A DNA stretch of 64,000 bases, from NCBI GenBank assembly GCA_024643545.1, contig JAHEMR010000002.1, positions 92,521-156,520 of the forward strand. Reading direction: 5' to 3'. This DNA comes from Crocinitomicaceae bacterium. Lineage in GTDB: Bacteria; Bacteroidota; Bacteroidia; Flavobacteriales_D; Crocinitomicaceae. This document shows, piece after piece, positions 27,490 to 37,035 of the stretch. A model generated the notes under the pieces. The model worked only from the letters and a program-made list of their open reading frames with translations, searched no databases and was not told the DNA's origin. The translations under genes and the position numbers were made by a program. How positions within the stretch are numbered: position 1 is the stretch's first letter; every line of letters begins with the position of its first letter.

Positions 27490-29769
27490 TTATCTCTTGG
27501 ATACTATTTCTTCTCCTGGACCGATTTGAACGGATTCGTTCATGACAGTACAGGTAATTGAACTTCCACCAATATTTTTCACACGCACATTGGATTTATC
27601 GATCGAAACTTCTAGTGGAATGGTTTGGTACAAAATTCTAAATGTATAAGATTGCCATGCTGCTGGAATGGTTGGATTTATTTCCAATCCTGATTCATGC
27701 ACACGCACTCCTGCCATTCCCTCTACTACAGACATCCATGTACCGGCCATGCTTGTAATGTGAAGTCCTTCATCTGCTTCGTGATTGTAATCATCTAAAT
27801 CCAAACGAGAAGTGCGCAAATACAACTCATACGCTTTATCAAGATTTCCGATTTTTGCTGCTAAAATCACATGGACACAAGGCGACAAAGATGATTCATG
27901 CACCGTTTTTGGTTCATAAAAATCAAAATTAGCGCGAATCGTTTCCAAGTCAAATTGATCCTCAAACAAATACAATCCTTGAAGGACATCCGCTTGTTTG
28001 ATGAAAATGGAACGTAAAATTCGATCCCAAGACCAATGTTGGTTAATTGGACGTTCATTTAACGGTAAATCACCGGTGGACAATTGTTCTTTATCCATAA
28101 ATCCATCCTGCTGAAGGAAAATATTTGTTCCTTCTAGGACTGGAAAAAATACATTCTCTACAATATGACGCATCGCTTTGATTTCCTTTTCGGACATCAA
28201 TTTGTTGTTTGACCCGCCTATTTCTTCATTGATTTTCAAACAATAATCGATACACCAACGTGCGATGTAATTCGTATACCAGTTATTGTTTACGTTGTTT
28301 TCATATTCGTTTGGTCCGGTTACACCAAGCATGACATACGCTTGTTTGCTTTCTGACCAGTTGAAACGTTGTGACCAAAAACGCGCGATACCGAGTAAAA
28401 CAGGGAATCCATATTGTTTGAGGTAATCCCTATCACCGGTATGACGTACGTAATTATAAATCCCAAAAGCAATCGCTCCGTTGCGGTGGATTTCCTCAAA
28501 TGTAATTTCCCATTCGTTGTGACATTCTTCACCATTCATGGTCACCATTGGGTAAAGTGCTGCTCCGTCTTTAAAGCCTAGTTTCTCAGCATTTTCTATC
28601 GCTTTATTTAAATGGTTGTAGCGATAAACTAGTAATTGACGCGCAATTTTTGGGTCTGCTGTTTTCAAATAAAAAGGAAGGCAATATGCTTCGGTATCCC
28701 AATAGGTTGCACCACCATATTTCTCTCCGGTGAATCCTTTTGGTCCGATGTTTAATTTAGCATTTTTTCCCGTGTAAGTTTGATACAAATGGAAAATATT
28801 GAAACGAATTCCTTGTTGGGCCGCGGTATCACCTTTGATAACGATGTCTGCATTTTCCCAAATTTTCAACCAAGCTTGTTCGTGGTCCTGACGCAATTTG
28901 TCAAATCCACCGGTGTAAGCATCACGTACTCTTGAGATTGCTTTCGCAGCTAACTCAAAATCAGAGTGATTCATGGTGGACGTTATTGCCACGTATTTTT
29001 TCAAGGTATATGGAATTCCCTTTTCTAAGTAATGTTCAAAGTTATTCTCTACATAGAAGTCACGCTCTGCCACATTCGGATGAATGGTCAATAATTCAGC
29101 CTCTTTCCAAAATGAAAAACGCATGGCTGTAGCCACGGAGAAATTTGTTTTTTTCGTTCGACCACAAATGATTCCTTTTTGCGCATCTACTTTGCGGCTA
29201 TCCTCAACCCAGAAAAATTCATCGTAATTGGCATCGTGGTTACTTACTTTCCCGTCCAAATAAGGAGTGAATTTCACATTCCCACTAAAATTCAAGGGAG
29301 TAACGGTGTAAGAAATCGCAGCAATTTCTTCCTTGGCCATAGAACAAAAACGAACCGACTGAACCTCTAGTTCTTTGCCATTCGACAATTTAACTTTGAA
29401 ATGTCTGGACAAAATCCCGTGTTGCATGTCCAACTCTCTGTGAAAAGATTTTACTTCACAGGTATTTAAATCCAAGGGGATTCCATCCACTTCAATGTTA
29501 ATCCCAATCCAATTGCACGAATTCAATACTTTGGCAAAATATTCTGGATACCCATTTTTCCACCAACCTACGCGTGTTTTATCTGGATAATAAACTCCTC
29601 CAACATAGCTTCCTTGTAGGGAGTCACCCGTATATTGTTCTTCAAAGTTAGCACGTTGTCCAAAGGAACCGTTTCCAATACTGAAGATACTTTCCGCTTG
29701 TTTTTGTTTGCTGGAATCAAACTTATTTTCAATTATTTTCCAAGCATCTATTTCAAACAAATTACGCAT
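27490..29769 (-). CDS. Glycoside hydrolase family 65 (maltose phosphorylase type)
   Basis: 759 residues, the full GH65 size, no signal peptide, so cytoplasmic. The general-acid region TGPNEYENNVNNNWYTN lies near residue 485, with INQHWSWDRILRSIFIKQADVLQGLYLF downstream. It would split maltose with phosphate into glucose and beta-glucose-1-phosphate. The gene just upstream is beta-phosphoglucomutase (8-base overlap), which uses that product, so maltose phosphorylase is the best reading; trehalose or kojibiose phosphorylase cannot be excluded by eye. Confidence 0.93.
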   Translation of the reverse strand: MRNLFEIDAWKIIENKFDSSKQKQAESIFSIGNGSFGQRANFEEQYTGDSLQGSYVGGVYYPDKTRVGWWKNGYPEYFAKVLNSCNWIGINIEVDGIPLDLNTCEVKSFHRELDMQHGILSRHFKVKLSNGKELEVQSVRFCSMAKEEIAAISYTVTPLNFSGNVKFTPYLDGKVSNHDANYDEFFWVEDSRKVDAQKGIICGRTKKTNFSVATAMRFSFWKEAELLTIHPNVAERDFYVENNFEHYLEKGIPYTLKKYVAITSTMNHSDFELAAKAISRVRDAYTGGFDKLRQDHEQAWLKIWENADIVIKGDTAAQQGIRFNIFHLYQTYTGKNAKLNIGPKGFTGEKYGGATYWDTEAYCLPFYLKTADPKIARQLLVYRYNHLNKAIENAEKLGFKDGAALYPMVTMNGEECHNEWEITFEEIHRNGAIAFGIYNYVRHTGDRDYLKQYGFPVLLGIARFWSQRFNWSESKQAYVMLGVTGPNEYENNVNNNWYTNYIARWCIDYCLKINEEIGGSNNKLMSEKEIKAMRHIVENVFFPVLEGTNIFLQQDGFMDKEQLSTGDLPLNERPINQHWSWDRILRSIFIKQADVLQGLYLFEDQFDLETIRANFDFYEPKTVHESSLSPCVHVILAAKIGNLDKAYELYLRTSRLDLDDYNHEADEGLHITSMAGTWMSVVEGMAGVRVHESGLEINPTIPAAWQSYTFRILYQTIPLEVSIDKSNVRVKNIGGSSITCTVMNESVQIGPGEEIVSKR

Positions 29770-30400
29770 ACGCTTCTAAACTAAATTCTGTTAAATCATT
29801 AAAATATGTGTCCGCCATTTCGGCGATATTTGGATTTCCAACCGCTATTGCGATGAATCCACCAGCTTTAGCCGCAGTTATTCCACTTGCCGCATCTTCA
29901 AAAACAATGCATTCGGATGGAGAAAGCCCAAGCGATTTTGCACCATTCAAAAACACTTCTGGATGTGGTTTCGGATGTTCTACCCCATTTCCATCAATAA
30001 CAACATCAAACAGATGATCAATCTTTATCAACTTCAAAATGAAGTTTGCATTTTTACTGGATGAACCGATTCCTAATTTAATGCCTTTGGATTTTGCTTC
30101 ATGTAACAAATCCAAAACTCCTGGAAGAAGGTCTGATTGATTCAATTCTTGAATGGAATCAACATAAAAATCATTTTTACTTTTTAGCAACGCTTCGAAT
30201 GCCTCGTTTGAAATCGTTTTTGATCCAAGTTCCAAAATTTTCTTCAAGGAATCTGCACGACTCACACCTTTCAGTAGTTCGTTGTGTTCTTCTTCAAATT
30301 CAATTCCCAAGGAATTTGCTGTTCGTTGCCAAGCGATAAAATGGTTGTGTTCGGTTGTCACAATGACACCATCAAGATCAAAAATGAGTGCTTTTACCAT
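29762..30400 (-). CDS. pgmB: Beta-phosphoglucomutase
   Basis: 212 residues, HAD superfamily. The nucleophile motif is ALIFDLDGVIVTTEHNHFIAWQ; IGSSSKNANFIL and VFEDAASGITAAKAGGF complete the HAD core with a helical cap. It converts beta-glucose-1-phosphate to glucose-6-phosphate. It sits 4 bases after the transporter gene and overlaps the GH65 gene by 8 bases. Confidence 0.93.
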   Translation of the reverse strand: MVKALIFDLDGVIVTTEHNHFIAWQRTANSLGIEFEEEHNELLKGVSRADSLKKILELGSKTISNEAFEALLKSKNDFYVDSIQELNQSDLLPGVLDLLHEAKSKGIKLGIGSSSKNANFILKLIKIDHLFDVVIDGNGVEHPKPHPEVFLNGAKSLGLSPSECIVFEDAASGITAAKAGGFIAIAVGNPNIAEMADTYFNDLTEFSLEAYA

Positions 30401-30404
30401 TACT

Positions 30405-31715
30405 TTACTTTTCCTCTTTAATTCTCAATGTTAAAATTCCAGCAAGAATTAATAAACAACCACCGATTGTTACCGCTGCAATTCTTGATCCATCTAGGAC
30501 ATTTTCCATTACCTTACCAAAAAATAATGAAGCAATAATTTCGGGTAAAACAATAAAGAAATTAAAGATCCCCATGTAAATACCAATTTTATTTTCTGGC
30601 AGACAATCGGCAAGTAAAGCGTAAGGCATAGATAAAATACTGCACCATGCAATACCAACAAGTCCCATAACAAAGAACAATCCGAGACTTGAATCGGAAC
30701 CATGAATTAGGTTTATCGAAATCAAACCTAGTCCACCAATCATTAAGCAGATAAAATGCGTCCATTTTTTACCAAATTTACTCGCTAAAAAAGGCAGTGC
30801 TAACGCGAATAAAAAGGTGACAATGTTTTCAAATGAATAGGTTAATCCTGCGAAATTTTGTCCATCTGAATATGCCTTTGACCCTGCTTCACCCCCGAAA
30901 ATATCATTCGCAACCGTTGGCGTATAATAAAACCACATGAGGAATAGACCCGGCCAGGTAACGAATTGAACCAATGCTAATTGTTTCATGCGTTTTGGCA
31001 TATTGGTAATAGCCGAAATAATCTCATTTACTCCAGTAAGTAATCCTTTCTTTTCTGCTTTTTTCGCTGCTAATTCCTCTTCGGACGGTGGGTATTCTTT
31101 TGTCGTAAAGACGGTGTACAGTACGGCTCCAAGAAAGGCAATTCCACCAAGGTAGAACGACCACTTTACATTGTCGGCAACTTGTCCATGAGCTGCTGTT
31201 GAGTTTACGTTGAACCAATGTGTGAAAATCCATGGCAAAGCACTTGCAATTGTTGCGCCTACTCCAATGAAAAAACTTTGCATCGAGAATCCAACTGTTC
31301 GTTGATTTTCCGGAAGTTTATCGGCAACAAACGCACGAAAAGGCTCCATGCTGATGTTAATCGAAGAATCCAACACCCAGAGTAATCCAGCCGCCATCCA
31401 CAAAGCCGAAGCATTTGGCATGATGAATAAACATAACGAACTCAGAATGGCGCCGATTAAGAAAAATGGACGTCGTCTTCCGAGAATGGGATGCCATGTT
31501 CGATCACTCAAATAACCAATGATGGGTTGGACAAGAAGTCCTGTTAATGGCGCTGCGAGCCATAACGCTGGAATGTCCTCCGGTTTTGCCCCTAAATTCT
31601 CATAGATGGAACTCATATTGGCCATTTGGAGTCCCCAACCGAATTGGATACCCATAAATCCGAAACTCATGTTCCAAATTTGCCAAAAAGATAAGTTTGG
31701 TTTCGTACTAGTCAT
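30405..31715 (-). CDS. MFS sugar transporter (maltose/sucrose type)
   Basis: 436 residues with about twelve membrane helices. SFGFMGIQFGWGLQMANMSSIYENLGA and GYLSDRTWHPILGRRRPFFLIGA are typical of the SLC45-like maltose/sucrose carriers in Bacteroidota. It probably brings maltose or short maltodextrins through the inner membrane to the phosphorylase. Located between the GH13 and pgmB genes. Confidence 0.88.
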   Translation of the reverse strand: MTSTKPNLSFWQIWNMSFGFMGIQFGWGLQMANMSSIYENLGAKPEDIPALWLAAPLTGLLVQPIIGYLSDRTWHPILGRRRPFFLIGAILSSLCLFIMPNASALWMAAGLLWVLDSSINISMEPFRAFVADKLPENQRTVGFSMQSFFIGVGATIASALPWIFTHWFNVNSTAAHGQVADNVKWSFYLGGIAFLGAVLYTVFTTKEYPPSEEELAAKKAEKKGLLTGVNEIISAITNMPKRMKQLALVQFVTWPGLFLMWFYYTPTVANDIFGGEAGSKAYSDGQNFAGLTYSFENIVTFLFALALPFLASKFGKKWTHFICLMIGGLGLISINLIHGSDSSLGLFFVMGLVGIAWCSILSMPYALLADCLPENKIGIYMGIFNFFIVLPEIIASLFFGKVMENVLDGSRIAAVTIGGCLLILAGILTLRIKEEK

Positions 31716-31738
31716 GGTTTAGCTTTTTAGTACAATTC

Positions 31739-33061
31739 TTACTTGTAAAAGACTTGGTACCCCCAAGGCGCCAAAGAAATTTTAGTTGTTTCTCCGAATG
31801 ACTTTTTCTTCCCTGAAAACAACTCCGTAAAATCTCCAGTCATTGCGGAAGAATTAAATGAAACATCTGCTTTTTTATTTGAAAGATTCAGTACGGTGAT
31901 TACTTGGTGATTATCATACTGACGAATGTACACCAGGTGTTCTTTCTGATTTTGTGTAGCAATAAATTCTGCTTGATTACTCCCATCTTTCACCCATAAC
32001 GCTGGATTCGTTTGATGTAAGTGCAACAACTTCGTGTAAAAAGGAACCAAATCCATTTTCTTCCATTGGATACTGTCTTTATCAAAAAACTTCAATCGGC
32101 GATCCAAGGATGTTTCTTGTCCATTATATACCAAAGGCATTCCTTCGATGGTTGAAGCGAGTACCGCTAAAGCGAAACGTGCATCCCCCATTCGTTCCAT
32201 TTCCGTCCCATTCCAAGAATTTTCATCGTGATTTGAAGTGAAATTCATTCGAAATGCATTCCCAGGATATTTGTTCATTTTAACATATTCAACGATCGCT
32301 GTTGCATCTTTTTTACCTTGTGCAATATCGTTCATAATGTGGTGAAAATTCCAACCGTAGGTCATTTCGAAGGCGTCATGTAAAGGAATTTCCTCTGCTT
32401 CAGCCAACATGAAAATCGGTTTTACTGCTTGTAATTCTGTTCGTGCTTCCACCCAAAAATCTAAGGGAACCCAACCAGCAACATCACAACGGAACCCATC
32501 AATATCAGCTTCTGTCAACCAATATTTCATGGAATTAATCATTTCCATTCGCATCACCGGACTTTCGTAATTTAAATCCGCAACATCCCACCAATCCGTA
32601 CCAATTGTCGGTTGAACATTTCCAACAGAGTCTAATGTGTACCAATCTAAATGACCTTCTTCTATCCATTTGTTGTCAGGGGAAGAGTGATTTGCTACCC
32701 AATCAATAATGACACGCATGTTTAATTTATGTGCTTCTTTCACCAATGCCCTGAAGTCATCCATATTTCCGAACTCCTCATTTACTTTTTGGTAATCTTT
32801 TACTGCGTAGTAACTTCCAAGGGTACCTTTTCTGTTTTTGATTCCAATTGGATGTATCGGCATTAGCCAGATGATATCCACGCCCATTGCTTTTAAGCGA
32901 GGAAGTTGTTTCGTCACTGCGGAAAAAGTCCCTTCTTTTGAGAACTGACGCACATTGATTTCGTAAATTGTTGCATTGTAAGCCCATTCAGGGGTGTTTT
33001 TTTGAGCAATCGTAGAAAAGCTCAAAAAAGCGATAGCTGTGAAAAGTATTGATTTTAACAT
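31739..33061 (-). CDS. Exported alpha-amylase family protein (GH13)
   Basis: 440 residues with a signal peptide (SILFTAIAFLSFSTIAQ). The GH13 catalytic residues are visible: nucleophile Asp in GFRCDVAGWVP, general acid Glu in FMLAEAEEIP and the third Asp in FTSNHDENSW. It should act in the periplasm or at the cell surface on maltodextrins, feeding the MFS transporter. It overlaps the kinase gene by 7 bases. Exact specificity (amylase, neopullulanase) is not clear. Confidence 0.92.
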   Translation of the reverse strand: MLKSILFTAIAFLSFSTIAQKNTPEWAYNATIYEINVRQFSKEGTFSAVTKQLPRLKAMGVDIIWLMPIHPIGIKNRKGTLGSYYAVKDYQKVNEEFGNMDDFRALVKEAHKLNMRVIIDWVANHSSPDNKWIEEGHLDWYTLDSVGNVQPTIGTDWWDVADLNYESPVMRMEMINSMKYWLTEADIDGFRCDVAGWVPLDFWVEARTELQAVKPIFMLAEAEEIPLHDAFEMTYGWNFHHIMNDIAQGKKDATAIVEYVKMNKYPGNAFRMNFTSNHDENSWNGTEMERMGDARFALAVLASTIEGMPLVYNGQETSLDRRLKFFDKDSIQWKKMDLVPFYTKLLHLHQTNPALWVKDGSNQAEFIATQNQKEHLVYIRQYDNHQVITVLNLSNKKADVSFNSSAMTGDFTELFSGKKKSFGETTKISLAPWGYQVFYK

Positions 33062-33927
33062 GATTTTACCGTTTGTTTGTTTAAAATATAGTTTAGGTGA
33101 TAATTTACGAGTCCGATCACAGGTTTCTGAATAATGGACGTAACCGTCACTCCTAATTCACCAGCTGCTTTATTTAATTCGGTTTCAAATATTTTAGATA
33201 ATGACCCAACGAAATGGACTTCCGTATTTTGAAAATTATCATAGCAACACACGTGCACTTCCATGAATTTCTTGAATCCTGCATAAACCATTTCACTAAA
33301 GAAAGGCTCATCTTTATGTTTCGCAATGAACGGCATAAACGAAGCAATGTATACATTCGCATTCGGCTCACGGTAAACATGATTGACTATTTTATCCTTG
33401 TCTAATTTGTACGTTTCGATGAAATCGGCTTCAACATGAGCAGGTAGTTTGTGGTATAAGAAATTACTCAACAATTGCTTACCAAAATAACTCCCACTTC
33501 CTTCATCGCCAAGAATGTAACCCAAGGCTGGAACTACCTCACTGATTTCTTCGCCATCAAATAAGCAAGAATTGGAACCAGTTCCGATAATACAAGAAAT
33601 TGCAGGGCTTCCTGTGTAGGTTGCATATGCGCAAGCAAGCAAATCGTGATCAACAACAATTGCTGCATTTTTAAAAATTCTTTTGAGTCCAATTTGAACA
33701 ATTTCGTTCATTTCATCGCTAGAGCAACCAGCGCCATAAAAATAAACCCCACGAACCTCGTCCGCAACAGCCAGGATATCTACTTGCTTCTTTAATTCCG
33801 TTTCAATCAAATCGGATGAGTGAAAATATGGATTAAAGCCCATTGTTGAATAAAAACTTTGGTTATTTTTGCTATCAACTAAAACCCAATCGCTTTTTGT
33901 TGAACCACTTTCTACTATAAAATACAT
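33055..33927 (-). CDS. BadF/BadG-type sugar kinase (GlcNAc kinase-like)
   Basis: 290 residues of the ASKHA fold. VESGSTKSDWVLVD is the phosphate-1 motif and CIIGTGSNSCLFDG and LGDEGSGSYFGKQLL follow, as in N-acetylglucosamine kinases. Being first in the maltose operon, it may instead phosphorylate the glucose released by maltose phosphorylase; that is inference. The ATG is 71 bases from the start I prefer for the divergent NUDIX regulator. Confidence 0.86.
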   Translation of the reverse strand: MYFIVESGSTKSDWVLVDSKNNQSFYSTMGFNPYFHSSDLIETELKKQVDILAVADEVRGVYFYGAGCSSDEMNEIVQIGLKRIFKNAAIVVDHDLLACAYATYTGSPAISCIIGTGSNSCLFDGEEISEVVPALGYILGDEGSGSYFGKQLLSNFLYHKLPAHVEADFIETYKLDKDKIVNHVYREPNANVYIASFMPFIAKHKDEPFFSEMVYAGFKKFMEVHVCCYDNFQNTEVHFVGSLSKIFETELNKAAGELGVTVTSIIQKPVIGLVNYHLNYILNKQTVKSC

Positions 33928-33998
33928 ATCTCTAAAATGATAATTTGAGTCTTTGTGTCATTTTTACACTATCCAAATATATATATAATCCTTCATTC

Positions 33999-34754
33999 GT
34001 GCATAATAATCTAAAAAAAATAGGTTCCGAATTAAATCCAAACGTATCTGTAGACTGTGTTATTTTTGGTTTTGATTTAGAAAAACTAACTGTACTTGTC
34101 ATTGACCGTGGTGAAATTTCAGCACAATATGGACCTCGTTTGGCCTTGCCAGGAAACCTCATCTACGACAACGAAAATTTAGACCAAGCGGCTAGTCGTG
34201 TTTTGGATGAATTGACAGGAATTAAGGACATCTATTTGGAACAAGTTGGCGCATTTGGAGATCCTTTTCGTATTCACAAAGAATCCGACCGTGAATGGTT
34301 AAAATCCATTCGAGCGCAACCGGATGCACGCGTAATTACAGTTGCTTATTTTTCCTTAGTTAAAATCGAAGATTATCAACCTCACCCATCTTCATTTGCG
34401 AAAAATGCAGAATGGACACCGGTAAATGAATTAAGTGAATTGGCATTTGACCATTTCGAAATTCTTCAAGCCGCAAAAGAGAAATTGAAGCAAAAAATTA
34501 AAATTCAACCGATCGGATTCAATTTATTGCCAGAGAAATTTACGTTAAGCCAATTGCACCGATTGTACGAGAGTATTTTAGACAAGCCTTTGGACAAAAG
34601 GAATTTCAGACGGAAAATTCAAAAATTAAACATCCTATCCAACCTCAAAGAAAAACAACGCGGTGTACCACATAAACCTTCGTCTCTGTATGAGTTTAAC
34701 GAAGAAAAATACCAGGAGCTGACGCAAATGGGATTTGATAATTTCGGGTTCTAA
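33999..34754 (+). CDS. NUDIX-HTH transcriptional regulator (NrtR/AraR-like)
   Basis: 251 residues from a GTG at 33999; a longer TTG-initiated form from 33945 has an unconvincing N-terminus. The N-terminal half is a NUDIX fold (VDCVIFGFDLEKLTVLVIDRGE...LALPGNLIYDNENLDQAASRVLDELTGI) whose Nudix box lacks the usual REx2EE, so it likely senses rather than cleaves a ligand. The C-terminal half is a winged HTH (FTLSQLHRLYESILDKPLDKRNFRRKIQKL). Divergent from the maltose operon, so it probably controls it. A short AT repeat lies at 33977-33987. Confidence 0.85.
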   Translation: MHNNLKKIGSELNPNVSVDCVIFGFDLEKLTVLVIDRGEISAQYGPRLALPGNLIYDNENLDQAASRVLDELTGIKDIYLEQVGAFGDPFRIHKESDREWLKSIRAQPDARVITVAYFSLVKIEDYQPHPSSFAKNAEWTPVNELSELAFDHFEILQAAKEKLKQKIKIQPIGFNLLPEKFTLSQLHRLYESILDKPLDKRNFRRKIQKLNILSNLKEKQRGVPHKPSSLYEFNEEKYQELTQMGFDNFGF

Positions 34755-34779
34755 AACCACCTGTTTTTCTTCTTGCCAA

Positions 34780-34787
34780 TAATTTTG
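34780..34787 (+). promoter_or_regulatory. Possible -7 box upstream of the ECF sigma gene
   Basis: TAATTTTG matches the consensus exactly and would give a leader of about 85-90 bases. A second, weaker box lies at 34834-34841 (AACTTTTG), with a TTG at 34808-34810 and a run of ten T (34814-34823) in the spacer. Which is used cannot be told from sequence. Confidence 0.4.
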
Positions 34788-34877
34788 TAAGTTTACTCGT
34801 TATCTAGTTGCTGTTTTTTTTTTAGCGACCTGTAACTTTTGACAAGTTCCATTTGTTTTAACTGTAATACTACAATT

Positions 34878-35366
34878 TTGACTAGTGCCGAATACAACCA
34901 TTCTGTTGAACATGATAGCGATTCTTTGTATCGCTTCGCTGTTCATTTTCTGAAGGATTCAGAAGAAGCAAAGGATGTTGTTCAGGACGCATTTGAGAAG
35001 TTGTGGTTAAATAGAGAAAAAATAGAGCGAGAAAAGGTAAAGTCCTGGCTTTTTACGTGTGTTCACAATGCGATGTTAAATCAAGTTTCACGTAAAAAAA
35101 GACAAATCACGCACTTGGATTCAATGAGTAAATCTGATTTTCAACAACCAGATCTTGCGTTTGAATCAAAACAAGTCGTTGATATGATGGTCGGCTCCCT
35201 TCCTCCTTTACAGAAAAGCATTCTCTTATTGCGCGATTTAGAAGGCTACACCTATGATGAAATTGGAGACATGTTATCCATTTCCTCTGCACAAGTGAAA
35301 GTGTATCTTTTTAGAGCGCGGATAAAACTAAAAAAACAGTTAAAAGGAATTTTTGTACTTGCCTAA
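34878..35366 (+). CDS. ECF RNA polymerase sigma factor
   Basis: 162 residues from a TTG at 34878, giving (M)TSAEYNHSVEHDSDSLYRFAVHFL, which matches the usual start of this Bacteroidota sigma group; another TTG at 34839 is less likely. Sigma region 2 (AKDVVQDAFEKLWLNREKIEREKVKSWLFTCVHNAML) and region 4 (LPPLQKSILLLRDLEGYTYDEIGDMLSISSAQVKVYLFRARIKLKKQL) are intact. The stop overlaps the next ATG by 1 base, so it is translationally coupled to a protein with an anti-sigma-like N-terminus. Confidence 0.93.
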   Translation: MTSAEYNHSVEHDSDSLYRFAVHFLKDSEEAKDVVQDAFEKLWLNREKIEREKVKSWLFTCVHNAMLNQVSRKKRQITHLDSMSKSDFQQPDLAFESKQVVDMMVGSLPPLQKSILLLRDLEGYTYDEIGDMLSISSAQVKVYLFRARIKLKKQLKGIFVLA

Positions 35367-37030
35367 TGCAACCAACACACGAAAACATTGATCGCTGGCT
35401 ATTTGACTACACGGAAGGAAACCTTTCCGTTGATCAAGAACAGCAACTAGAGTCCTTCCTGATGGATCATCCAGAATTGGAATTAGACGCTGATGCTTGG
35501 GATTTGGCAAAAGTATCTGTTACACCTATGGCTTTTGACCATAAGTCCTCACTTTACAGAAAACGTTCATACAAACCGGCGCTGGCACTTTTTAGCTTGC
35601 TCATATTCATCTCTACTGGAATTGCTTTCTTCAAAGGTTCAAACAACGAAACCGTACATGCAACATCGAAAAAAACTTCATTAACTGAAAAAGGTGAAAA
35701 AAATACAGTACTAAATACAAGTAAACAAAATTCGAATGATGATCAGTCTTCTTCACTTGTTGAAGGATTAAACATCTCCACTCCTGTTTCTTCTCCAAAT
35801 GAAACAACATGGAATAAGACTGGTCAAATTTCTTTTAACAACGTAAATAGCATTGGGCTTAACACGCGCATCAAAGGATTGTCGGAATCGAGATTAAACG
35901 AGGAAACCTTCGCTTCAACTGAGACAATAGCTTCTCTAAAAAATAATCAGGACTTCGATGGACACTTAAACACGATACCACTTAAAAACATGTTTGTTAG
36001 TGGTTACCGTTCTAAATTCAAAATCGAAGAACTCGAATTAAAGAGCGAATCCGCTACGCCTGAATTTAGTTTAGGTAATCTCAATTTATTGCGAAAAATA
36101 GACCAATTACTTTCTAAGGAGATTGGACTAAGTAACAACCAGAATTATGATTACACCGTTGCTGGTCAAAGTAACCTTGATTTAAACTTTAGCGCTGTCG
36201 GAACAACATCTCAAACGCGTTTTCAACTCATGAGCTCCATGAGGTCTTTAGATAATCCGACGCAGTTAAAAATGACCAATCAGGTTTCGATGGATGCCTA
36301 TTCACGTAAAATGCGTTCAGGATTTGGAATTCAAGCGAATTACGAACTATTTGGAGAGGGTTTAATCAAAACGAGTCAAGTTGGACTAATCTTCTCGCCA
36401 AAAATCGCCTTATCACGAAACATTTCCCTGGAACCAGCTATTCGATTTAAAATGGGTACCCTTGGACTAGACCAGACGAAACTTTCTACTGCAAGTTTAG
36501 TAGAGCAAAACATTGGTCAAGTTAATCAATTTCAATTCGATCCGAATTTAGCTATTGGTAAAACTCTTTGGTATCGAGATTTAGATGCCGGATTAACAAT
36601 TCAGACTCCGCTTTTCTTTTTAAGCTCCCAACTTAACAACATTTTCCAGCACAACGAAAACATTTACTCAAACAATGGAAGCACCTTGCGCACTTCAACT
36701 GTTTGGAACATCATCACCGGAACGCAATACGCTTCAAGGAATGAAAAAGTGATTTTCTCTCCTTATGCGCTATACCAACAAACGAATTACCGACAACAGT
36801 TTTTCGGTGGATTCACCTTGAAAGCAGGTAAAGCTCAAGTTGGGATGTCCTATGGAAATTTATCCACGGGAAGTCTATCACTTGGATATGTTGGAGAAAA
36901 CTTTGCTTTAATCGGTCAGTCTAGTTACAGCACTTTAACTAGTACAGAGTATAGAACCTTTACACATCAATTGACCTTACGCATTCATTCATCCGTGAGC
37001 AAAAAAGCCCGCAGATACATTAGCCTATAA
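35366..37030 (+). CDS. Probable dual-membrane-spanning anti-sigma factor (Dma-like) with C-terminal barrel
   Basis: 554 residues. Residues 1-60 (IDRWLFDYTEGNLSVDQEQQLESFLMDHPELE) resemble cytoplasmic anti-sigma segments of Bacteroidota. One inner-membrane helix follows at 71-89, after a positive RKRSYK stretch. Residues 90-265 are Ser/Asn/Thr/Lys-rich and look disordered, long enough to cross the periplasm. Residues 266-554 look like an outer-membrane barrel; SNLDLNFSAVGTTSQTRF can be aligned by eye with the PorP opening SNPVYLNPALAGSSGCPRI of the next gene. This layout matches the described Dma family. It has no N-terminal signal peptide; how the barrel is inserted while the chain stays tethered is open. 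Confidence 0.8.
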   Translation: MQPTHENIDRWLFDYTEGNLSVDQEQQLESFLMDHPELELDADAWDLAKVSVTPMAFDHKSSLYRKRSYKPALALFSLLIFISTGIAFFKGSNNETVHATSKKTSLTEKGEKNTVLNTSKQNSNDDQSSSLVEGLNISTPVSSPNETTWNKTGQISFNNVNSIGLNTRIKGLSESRLNEETFASTETIASLKNNQDFDGHLNTIPLKNMFVSGYRSKFKIEELELKSESATPEFSLGNLNLLRKIDQLLSKEIGLSNNQNYDYTVAGQSNLDLNFSAVGTTSQTRFQLMSSMRSLDNPTQLKMTNQVSMDAYSRKMRSGFGIQANYELFGEGLIKTSQVGLIFSPKIALSRNISLEPAIRFKMGTLGLDQTKLSTASLVEQNIGQVNQFQFDPNLAIGKTLWYRDLDAGLTIQTPLFFLSSQLNNIFQHNENIYSNNGSTLRTSTVWNIITGTQYASRNEKVIFSPYALYQQTNYRQQFFGGFTLKAGKAQVGMSYGNLSTGSLSLGYVGENFALIGQSSYSTLTSTEYRTFTHQLTLRIHSSVSKKARRYISL

Positions 37031-37035
37031 CTACT

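Noticed and set aside
33945..33998. Longer NUDIX regulator from a TTG at 33945
   Set aside because: The extra 18 residues are unlike the family and would fill nearly all of the divergent control region; the GTG at 33999 fits better.
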